From Rhodocyclaceae bacterium (GTDB lineage: Bacteria; Pseudomonadota; Gammaproteobacteria; Burkholderiales; Rhodocyclaceae): a stretch of 13,309 bases of DNA. The stretch is taken from positions 1 to 13,309 of the forward strand of contig JADLGU010000296.1 in the NCBI GenBank assembly GCA_020849155.1, read 5' to 3'. Within the stretch, counting starts at the first letter, position 1; each line of letters begins with the position of its first letter. Below, piece after piece: positions 1-6,318 of the stretch. Below the pieces are notes generated by a model. That model was given only the letters and a program-made list of their open reading frames with translations, searched no databases and was not told where the DNA came from. The position numbers and the translations under genes were made by a program.

Positions 1-554
1 AGGAGGGCTACGACATGGCGGTCGGGGCGCGCGGCATGAGGGACCACGCCGGCGCCCACCGCGGCTTCTACAACGCCGTCTTCAACCGCTTCGCCAGCTG
101 GATGGTGAACCACCGCATCGAGGATCTGACTTCCGGCTTCCGCGCCGTGCGCGCCGAGCGCTTCCGCCGTTTCCTGTATCTCCTGCCGAACAGCTTCTCC
201 TATCCGACCACCTGCACGATGAGCTTCTTCCGCGCCGGCTTCGGCGTCGCCTACGTGCCGGTGAGCATGCCGCCGCGCATCGGCGAGAGCCACATCCGCC
301 CCTTCCGCGACGGCATCCGCTTTCTCCTGATCATCATCAAGATCGGCACGCTGTATTCGCCGCTGAAGCTGTTCCTGCCGGTGTCGGGCGCCTTCTTCCT
401 GACCGGCCTGGGCTACTACAGCTACACCTACCTCACTGCGCACCGCTTCACCAACATGAGCGCGCTGCTGTTCATCACCTCGGTGCTGGTGTTCCTCATC
501 GGGCTGGTGTCCGAGCAGATCACCCTGCTCACCTACAAGGACAGTGACCGATAA
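1..554 (+). CDS. Membrane-anchored family 2 glycosyltransferase, DPM1-like (5' partial)
   Basis: The frame is open to the window edge; the first full codon is at position 3 and the start lies upstream. About 183 residues are visible. The first ones read E-G-Y-D-M-A-V-G-A-R, the usual G-Y-D-x-V-x-G-x-R stretch after the catalytic core of dolichol-/polyprenyl-phosphate glycosyltransferases. The D-L-T-S-G-F-R-A-V-R motif follows about 30 residues later and is diagnostic of that GT2 subgroup. The C-terminus has two hydrophobic segments (roughly visible residues 122-144 and 153-176) that look like a membrane hairpin. Family knowledge suggests sugar transfer to a lipid carrier or a lipid-linked acceptor at the cytoplasmic face. 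The DxD region is outside the window, so catalytic competence cannot be checked. The stop overlaps the next gene by 11 bp. The family call is firm; the substrate is unknown. Confidence 0.88.
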   Translation, partial: EGYDMAVGARGMRDHAGAHRGFYNAVFNRFASWMVNHRIEDLTSGFRAVRAERFRRFLYLLPNSFSYPTTCTMSFFRAGFGVAYVPVSMPPRIGESHIRPFRDGIRFLLIIIKIGTLYSPLKLFLPVSGAFFLTGLGYYSYTYLTAHRFTNMSALLFITSVLVFLIGLVSEQITLLTYKDSDR

Positions 555-1758
555 ACCCGCCGAAGGCCGGCCCCGGCTGCTGGTGCTGACCTCGACCTTT
601 CCGCGCCGGCAGGGCGATAGCGAGCCCGGCTTCGTCTTCGACCTGTGCCGGCGCCTGGCCGGGGAATGGGAGGTCACCGTGCTGGCGCCGCATGCCGCCG
701 GCGCCGCCGCTGCGGAATCCCTCGATGGGGTGAACGTGGTCCGTTTCCGCTACGGGCCGGAGGCCTGGGAGCGGCTGGCCTATGAAGGCGGGATCGTCTC
801 CAACCTGCGCCGGAATCCCCTGCTGGCGCTCATGCTGCCGGCCTTTTTCCTGGCCCAGCTGCTGGCCGTGCTCGGCCTCTTGCGCAGCCTTCGTCCGGCA
901 GCGGCGCACGCCCATTGGATGGTGCCGCAGGGCATCGTCCTGGCAGCGGCGCGTTGGCTGGGCGGCGCGGTGCCGCAGGCCATCTGCACCGCGCACGGCA
1001 GCGACGTCTCGGCCCTGCGCGGGGGCTTCTGGCGATCGGCGCGGCGATGGGTGGCGTGGCGCTGCGAGCGGGTCGTGGCGGTGAGCGAGGATTTGAAGGC
1101 GCGGCTGGCGGCGGAGGGATGCCCGGCCGGGCGCATCGAGGTGGTGCCGATGGGCGCCGACCTCGAAACGCTGTTCGTGCCCGATGGCGGTCCGCGGCAT
1201 GCGGCGGAGATCCTCTTCGTCGGGCGCCTGGTGCCGGGCAAGGGGGCGGACCTTCTGTTGCGCGCCCTTCCCGCCGTGTTGGCCGCGCACCCCGATGCCA
1301 CGCTGACGCTGGTCGGCGGCGGGCCGGAGCGGGAGAACCTCGCCGCGCTGGCGCGCGGTCTGGACATCGTCGAGCGCGTCTCGTTTCTCGGCCCGCTGCC
1401 CCACGCCGCCCTGGCCGAGCGCTATCGTCGCGCCGCCCTGCTGGCGCTGCCCTCGCTGGAGGAGGGCTTCGGCCTGGTGCTGGTCGAGGCCATGGGCTGC
1501 GGCTGCCCGGTCGCGGCGAGCGACATTCCCTCCCTGCGCGAGCTGCTGCTCGGCGGGCAGACCGGCCGCCTCTTCCGCGCCGGGGATGCCGAAGACCTGG
1601 CGCGCACCCTGGTTGAAATGCTCGCCGACGAGGCTGCCCGCCATGCGCTGGGCGAGCGCGGCCGTACGCATGCCCTGGCCCGTTTCGGCTGGCGCGCGCT
1701 GGCGCAGCGTTACGCCCTGCTGCTGGCGCGAGGGGGAAGCGGGAGCAGCCATGCGTGA
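544..1758 (+). CDS. GT4-family glycosyltransferase (GT-B fold)
   Basis: A 404-residue protein of typical length for retaining GT4 enzymes, which move a sugar from a nucleotide donor to a growing glycan in the cytoplasm. The N-terminal Rossmann half begins L-L-V-L-T-S-T-F-P-R near residues 12-21 and contains H-G-S-D at 151-154. The C-terminal donor half has V-G-R-L-V-P-G-K-G at 226-234 and the E-x7-E signature (E307 to E315, in E-E-G-F-G-L-V-L-V-E). A hydrophobic stretch at 93-113 could touch the membrane. The start is GTG at 544, inside the previous gene, because no other start in this frame lies upstream of the first beta strand; an AAGGA sits only 2 nt before it, so coupling to the upstream gene is likely. 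The stop overlaps the next start by 8 bp. Donor and acceptor are unknown. Confidence 0.93.
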   Translation: MTDKPAEGRPRLLVLTSTFPRRQGDSEPGFVFDLCRRLAGEWEVTVLAPHAAGAAAAESLDGVNVVRFRYGPEAWERLAYEGGIVSNLRRNPLLALMLPAFFLAQLLAVLGLLRSLRPAAAHAHWMVPQGIVLAAARWLGGAVPQAICTAHGSDVSALRGGFWRSARRWVAWRCERVVAVSEDLKARLAAEGCPAGRIEVVPMGADLETLFVPDGGPRHAAEILFVGRLVPGKGADLLLRALPAVLAAHPDATLTLVGGGPERENLAALARGLDIVERVSFLGPLPHAALAERYRRAALLALPSLEEGFGLVLVEAMGCGCPVAASDIPSLRELLLGGQTGRLFRAGDAEDLARTLVEMLADEAARHALGERGRTHALARFGWRALAQRYALLLARGGSGSSHA

Positions 1759-2449
1759 GGCGCTGAAACGCCTGCTGCGCGATCCCTTCGGCACGGCGGC
1801 CCGCGCCTGGCACAAGCTGGTGGTCGGGCCACGGCGCTACGCCCGGGGCGGGGACTACGACGCGGCGCGCTACTGGGACGACCGCTTCCGCCGGCATGGC
1901 CCTTCGCTGGCCAGCGTCGGCCACGAGGGGTTGAACGAGGCGGAGATCGGTGCCGCCTACGCGGCGCAGGCGGAGGACGTTTTCGGCATGCTGGAGCGCG
2001 CCGGGGTGGCGCTGGCGCAGGCGCGATTGCTCGAAGTCGGCTGCGGCAACGGCTATTACGCCGAGCGCCTGCGCGAGCGCGGGCTGCGGCATTACCAGGG
2101 CTTCGACATCACGGACGCCTTCTTTCCGCTCCTGCGCGAGCGCTTTCCCGACTTCGCCTATGCCAAGGGGGACATCAGCGCGGACAGGCTGGAAGGGACC
2201 TTCGACGTGGTGCTGATGATCGATGTCATCGAGCACATCGTCAGCGAGGAGAAATTGCTGTCGGCCCTGGCCAACGTCGGCGCCATGGCGGCGGCCGGCG
2301 CCGCGCTGCTGCTGGCCCCGGTGGCGCCGCGCGGCCGGCGCTCGCTGTTCTACGTGCGCTTCTGGTCGGAGGCGGAGTTGATGCGCGGCCTGCCCGGCTT
2401 TCGCGTCGCGGAGCGCCGCGGCCGCGCCCTGCTGCTGAGGAAGGCATGA
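1751..2449 (+). CDS. Class I SAM-dependent methyltransferase
   Basis: A 232-residue methyltransferase. Motif I reads L-L-E-V-G-C-G-N-G-Y-Y at 93-103, followed by the acidic ribose-binding region (G-F-D-I, 117-120) and the D-V-I-E-H-I motif at 158-163, typical of the Methyltransf_11/23 group. About 90 residues precede motif I, including a basic, Trp/Tyr-rich N-terminus (A-R-Y-W-D-D-R-F near 39-46). The frame is open further upstream, but ATG 1751 is preferred because GGGAG lies 5 nt before it and the 8-bp overlap with the GT4 gene matches the rest of the operon. In this setting the likely substrate is a sugar hydroxyl or a lipid-linked sugar. That is inferred from neighbours; the sequence does not reveal the acceptor. 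Confidence 0.9.
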   Translation: MREALKRLLRDPFGTAARAWHKLVVGPRRYARGGDYDAARYWDDRFRRHGPSLASVGHEGLNEAEIGAAYAAQAEDVFGMLERAGVALAQARLLEVGCGNGYYAERLRERGLRHYQGFDITDAFFPLLRERFPDFAYAKGDISADRLEGTFDVVLMIDVIEHIVSEEKLLSALANVGAMAAAGAALLLAPVAPRGRRSLFYVRFWSEAELMRGLPGFRVAERRGRALLLRKA

Positions 2450-3477
2450 GCCTGCCCGCCACCGCCGGCGGCGTGGCCTGCTCGGTCTGCATCGCCAATT
2501 ACAACGGCATCGATCTCATCGATGCCTGCATCGAGTCGGTGAGGTCGCAGGACTGCGGCTTCGTCGTCGAGATCATCGTGCACGACGACGCCTCGACCGA
2601 TGGCTCCGCCGCGCACATCGCGTCGCGCCACCCGGACGTGCGCCTCATCGAGAGCCGGGAGAATGCCGGCTTCTGCGTCGCCAACAACCGCATGGCGGCG
2701 ATGGCCAGCGGCGACTATCTGCTGCTGCTCAACAACGACGCCGCGCTGCTGCCCGGCGCGCTGGCGGCGCTGATGGCCGAGGCGCGGCGGCTGGGGCGGC
2801 CGGCGATCCTCGGCCTGCCGCAGTACGATGCCGACAGCGGCGAACTGCTCGACATCGGCAGCCGGCTCGATCCCTTCTTCAACGCCGTGCCCAACCGCGA
2901 CCCGCAGCGCAACGAGGTGGCGATGGTGGCCGGCGCCTGCCTGTGGCTGCCGAAGACGTTGTGGGACGAGTTGGGCGGTTTTCCTGAGTGGTTCGGTTCG
3001 GTCGCCGAGGATCTGTATCTCTGCTGCCGGGCGCGCCTGGCGGGCCATCCGGTGCGGGCGCTGGGGCATGCCGGCTATCGCCACCACGTCGGTCGCAGCC
3101 TGGGTGGCGGCAAGCCGCTCGACGGCCGGCTGGTGACGAGCTTCCGCCGGCGCGCCCTGTCGGAGCGCAACAAGACCTATGTGATGTTGGCGTGCTGCCC
3201 GGCACCGGTCCTGCAGCTGCTGTTCCCCCTGCACCTCGGGCTGCTGCTCATCGAGGGCAGCCTGCTGTCGATCCTGAATGTCCGCCTCGACTATCTGGCC
3301 AGGATCTACCTTCCCGTCATTCCGGCGCTGCTGCGCCAGCGCCGGGCGCTCGCCGCCCTGCGGCGCGAAGCGATGCGACGGCGCCGTCCCGGGGAGACCG
3401 GCTTTTTTTCGGCGTTCGAACTGCTGCCCTACAAGCTGCGCATGCTGTTGCGCCACGGTCTGCCGCGGCTCACCTGA
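2446..3477 (+). CDS. Family 2 glycosyltransferase (rhamnosyltransferase-like GT-A)
   Basis: A 343-residue inverting GT2 enzyme. It opens with C-S-V-C-I-A-N-Y-N-G (12-21), has the nucleotide-binding pair in H-D-D-A-S-T-D-G (46-53), the metal-binding N-N-D at 96-98 (in L-L-N-N-D-A) and the acceptor-side E-D-L motif at 188-190. The conserved F-x-x-x-N-N-R-M region before the DxD is the pattern of WbbL-like rhamnosyltransferases, although the true donor sugar is not determined. A hydrophobic stretch at about 246-277 and a very Arg-rich tail suggest loose membrane association. The start overlaps the methyltransferase stop as ATGA, with GAGG 5 nt upstream. It is the last plus-strand gene, and its stop runs 8 bp into the 3' end of the opposing GT2 gene, leaving no room for a terminator between them. 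Confidence 0.92.
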   Translation: MSLPATAGGVACSVCIANYNGIDLIDACIESVRSQDCGFVVEIIVHDDASTDGSAAHIASRHPDVRLIESRENAGFCVANNRMAAMASGDYLLLLNNDAALLPGALAALMAEARRLGRPAILGLPQYDADSGELLDIGSRLDPFFNAVPNRDPQRNEVAMVAGACLWLPKTLWDELGGFPEWFGSVAEDLYLCCRARLAGHPVRALGHAGYRHHVGRSLGGGKPLDGRLVTSFRRRALSERNKTYVMLACCPAPVLQLLFPLHLGLLLIEGSLLSILNVRLDYLARIYLPVIPALLRQRRALAALRREAMRRRRPGETGFFSAFELLPYKLRMLLRHGLPRLT

Positions 3478-4453
3478 CCAGGAGGTCGATGGCGAGGCTG
3501 CCCCAGTTGCGGGCATGGCGGGCGTAGCGGCCGGCCGAGAGCTCGCGCCAGATGCCGGGCAGTCGCCGCCAGCGCGAGGCCGGCAGGCCGGCACGGGCCG
3601 TCAGGTGGGAGAGCTTCTCATCGAGCGCCCGGCGGGATGACTCGGCGACACCGGAGGATGCCAGGCGCTCGGCCAATGCCTGCCAGCGGGCGCACTCTTG
3701 CCGGTACCAGGCGGCGCGGTCGAGGACCAGCGCCGCCCGGGCCTCGCCGAGCAGGCTTTTCTTCTTGCCGCCGACCACGTTGCCAGCGTGCTGGCGGTAT
3801 TCGATCAGTGGCGCATCGATGGGCAGCAGGCCATCCCGCGCGGCGGCATGGATGGCCAACCAGGCGTCGTGGGGCCAGCCCGGCGGCACCGGCAGCGCCG
3901 TGTCGCGCAGACCGACTTTCATGGCCAGCGTGGCGCCGGTGACGACTTGATGTTTGAGCAGCACCTCGAAGGCGCGGCCCCGCCGCATCCGCTCTTGCTC
4001 ATCCCGCGTGAAACGCCCCCGCTGCCACATGCCGTAACCCAGGCCGCGCAAGCGCTCGTCCACGACGTTGGCATCCGAAAAGACGGCAAGGACCGTGGGG
4101 GCGGACAGCGCCGCCGAGAACCGCGCCAGTTTGTCGGCATGCCAGACATCGTCCTGGTCGGCGAGCGCGATGCAGTTACCGCTGCAGAGCGTCATGGCGC
4201 GGCTGAAGTTGGCCACAACGCCCAGCCGCGCCGGATTGCGCTCGATGCGCACCGGGAAGGGCGCGCCCGCGGCGAAGGACTGCAGCACGGCGGCCGTGCC
4301 GTCATTCGAGGCGTCGTCGCAGGCGACCAGTTCGATGGGCGGGCGGCGCTGGGCGAGCAGGCTGTCGAGCAGGGCTGGCAGGTAGCGGGCCCCGTCGCAG
4401 GTGGCGAGCGCGACCGATATCGTCGGGGAGTCGATGTCCGAGGAAGGCATCAT
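3470..4453 (-). CDS. Family 2 glycosyltransferase, single domain
   Basis: A 327-residue GT2 enzyme. It starts the fold with I-S-V-A-L-A-T-C-D-G (12-21), has C-D-D-A-S-N-D-G at 45-52, and carries A-D-Q-D-D-V-W at 98-104. This is the common L-(S/A/C)-D-Q-D-D-V-W form of the DxD motif in cell-surface polysaccharide enzymes resembling rhamnosyl- or galactosyltransferases. H-D-A-W at 195-198 and Y-R-Q-H-A-G-N-V-V-G at 219-228 are further hallmarks of this subgroup. The last 90 residues are basic and variable. Translation can begin at either of two adjacent ATGs (4453 or 4450); the first is chosen because it overlaps the previous stop as ATGA. No clear Shine-Dalgarno is present, so translational coupling is likely. 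The frame stays open upstream of this ATG, but that extension only shadows the neighbouring gene. Confidence 0.92.
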   Translation of the reverse strand: MMPSSDIDSPTISVALATCDGARYLPALLDSLLAQRRPPIELVACDDASNDGTAAVLQSFAAGAPFPVRIERNPARLGVVANFSRAMTLCSGNCIALADQDDVWHADKLARFSAALSAPTVLAVFSDANVVDERLRGLGYGMWQRGRFTRDEQERMRRGRAFEVLLKHQVVTGATLAMKVGLRDTALPVPPGWPHDAWLAIHAAARDGLLPIDAPLIEYRQHAGNVVGGKKKSLLGEARAALVLDRAAWYRQECARWQALAERLASSGVAESSRRALDEKLSHLTARAGLPASRWRRLPGIWRELSAGRYARHARNWGSLAIDLLVR

Positions 4454-6318
4454 TGCGGTACGGCGGGGTCGCTCTCCGCCCGCCAGGGAGGGAGATGTCG
4501 TGGTCGCCCGGGCGTCGGTATCGGCCACTCCAGGCTCAGGTTCGGATTGTAGGCCGGGTCGGATGCGAACCAGGCCGGCCACCGCTCGAGCAGCGCCTTG
4601 CCGTCGTTCGGATCCGGTGCGGGCTCGGCGATGGGTTGGCGCGACGACAGGACGACATGCGGCGCCCAGATGTTCCAATAGCCCAGTTGGCGCAGACGAA
4701 GACAGAAATCGACATCGGCCCATCGTTCCGGAAAGGCGGCGGCATCCAGCCCGCCGGCCTCGACATAGCGCACGCGGAGTACGGCCAGGCAGTCGGCGCT
4801 GATGACCGACAGGTTTTGCTGGAAGCCGGTGCGCGCCGGCAGCCGGTCGGGATTGCGCAAGACGGCGGCACCGGCGGCGGTACCGAGAATGAAGCCGCCT
4901 GCCGAACGCGTGCTGCCGGCGGCCGTGAGGCAGGCGCCGACCGCGCCGGTGCCAGGCCGCAGGGCGTGGGCGACCAGATCGGAGAGCCAGTCGTCGGTTT
5001 GTGGCGCGAGGCGCGGCGAAAGGAAGACCAATACCTCGCCCCCGGCGCGGGCGGCGCCGTCGCGCAGGCGCCCGGTGCCGCCGGGTCCGGATTCGACCGC
5101 CACCATCGACACGGCAGCGGGGCGCGGGGTGGTCGCGTTCGCCAAGGCTTCCGCAGCGCCGCTCAGGATGATTTCCGCAATCGGCATGCCCGCACGGTCG
5201 ATCCATTCGGCGAGGTGCCGCCTCAGCGCCAGCCCGTCTTCGACGCACCCGAGCGCCACGACGACGCTGACCCGTGGCAGGGCCTCGGGCAGCGCATAGC
5301 GTATCCGCAAGTGCCCGTGCCGAAGATGGACTGCGTCGGCGCGAATGCCGAGGCGCGCCAGGTGATCCCCGACGGCTTTTCTTCCGGCATCGATGGCGTA
5401 GGACTTGGCGTCCACGCTGGTCGAAGTGGAGCCGGGGACCGTGCGCCAGTGGTACAGCACGTAGGGCAGGTGGCGGATGCGGCTGGCCTCGCTGGCGTCG
5501 ATGACACGCAGAGCCAGGTCCCAGTCCTGGCTGCCCTCGTAGCCCGGCCTGAAGCCCCCCACCTGCTTCGCCAGTCGGGTTCGATATACGCCGAAATGGC
5601 TGATCATGTTCTGACAGCGCATCAGGTCGGGATTCCAGTCCGGCTTGAAGTAAGGCCCGAAGCGACGGCCGTTCAGGTCGATCTTGTCCTCGTCGCTGTA
5701 GATCAGGTCGGCCTCGGGGTGGCTGGCGAGCTCGATGGCCACCAGCGCCAGGGCGTGCGGCGCCAACAGGTCGTCGTGGTCCACCAGGCCGACAAACTCC
5801 CCTTCCGCCATCTCCAGCGCGTCGTTGGAGGCGGCGGAGATATGCCCGTTGCGGTCCCTGAAGCGCAGCCGTATCCGGTCGTCCCCTCTCGCCAGCGCTT
5901 CGAGGATCGGCCGGATGTGGGGCGCGGCGGAAGCGTCGTCGACCAGGCACAGTTGCCAGCGGGGATAGAGCTGGGAGCGGATCGAATCGACGGCCTCGCG
6001 CAGCCAGCGCTCCGGGCTGTTGTAGGTTGGCATCAGCAGGCTGATGAGCGGCTGTCTGGGCAAGGCCGCAACAACCGCCTGCAGACGCTGCCGTTCGGTT
6101 TCGCCCAGGGTGTCGTGTTGGGCGATCCAGTCTGCGTAAGGCGCGTCCTGCGCCAGGTGCAGGGCCAGTTCCAGCGCCGCGTTGGCCGGGCCCTGCCGCC
6201 AAACGACTCGGGCCAGGAATCGGGCAGCATAGAGCAGCCGGCCGCGGCGGCCGAGCCGCCAGGCGGCGCCGGGCAGTTGCCGGAGCATGTTCAGGGCTTT
6301 TCCGATCGGGATGCTCAT
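4450..6318 (-). CDS. Tandem GT2 protein, RfbC-like first domain and degenerate second domain
   Basis: A 622-residue protein with two GT-A units. After about 90 mostly helical residues, domain 1 (roughly 91-290) is intact: L-I-S-L-L-M-P-T-Y-N (91-100), V-D-D-A-S (126-130), V-D-H-D-D (179-183, the DxD motif), S-D-E-D-K-I-D (208-214), E-G-S-Q-D-W-D-L-A-L-R (261-271) and Y-H-W-R (289-292). This resembles the Myxococcus RfbC-like GT2 group. Domain 2 (roughly 349-560) keeps the layout, including R-S-A-G-G-F-I-L-G (471-479) and A-D-V-D-F-C-L-R-L-R (534-543). However, the site usually reading V-D-N-x-S is I-L-S-G-A-A (384-389), and the site usually reading L-N-(D/N)-D is L-S-P-R (433-436). Domain 2 therefore probably does not bind a nucleotide sugar. 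ATG 6318 is chosen for its 4-bp ATGA overlap with the upstream stop; residues from an earlier ATG at 6465 would be shadow sequence. Confidence 0.9.
   Translation of the reverse strand: MSIPIGKALNMLRQLPGAAWRLGRRGRLLYAARFLARVVWRQGPANAALELALHLAQDAPYADWIAQHDTLGETERQRLQAVVAALPRQPLISLLMPTYNSPERWLREAVDSIRSQLYPRWQLCLVDDASAAPHIRPILEALARGDDRIRLRFRDRNGHISAASNDALEMAEGEFVGLVDHDDLLAPHALALVAIELASHPEADLIYSDEDKIDLNGRRFGPYFKPDWNPDLMRCQNMISHFGVYRTRLAKQVGGFRPGYEGSQDWDLALRVIDASEASRIRHLPYVLYHWRTVPGSTSTSVDAKSYAIDAGRKAVGDHLARLGIRADAVHLRHGHLRIRYALPEALPRVSVVVALGCVEDGLALRRHLAEWIDRAGMPIAEIILSGAAEALANATTPRPAAVSMVAVESGPGGTGRLRDGAARAGGEVLVFLSPRLAPQTDDWLSDLVAHALRPGTGAVGACLTAAGSTRSAGGFILGTAAGAAVLRNPDRLPARTGFQQNLSVISADCLAVLRVRYVEAGGLDAAAFPERWADVDFCLRLRQLGYWNIWAPHVVLSSRQPIAEPAPDPNDGKALLERWPAWFASDPAYNPNLSLEWPIPTPGRPRHLPPWRAESDPAVPQ

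Noticed and set aside
529..2236. Minus-strand open frames of 428 and 468 codons opposite the GT4 and methyltransferase genes
   Set aside because: Low-complexity Arg/Ala/Gln/Gly-rich translations without domain motifs, antisense to well-supported genes.
3698..4552. Plus-strand open frame (284 codons) opposite the single-domain GT2
   Set aside because: No motif and composition typical of antisense shadow; the minus-strand frame carries the GT2 signatures.
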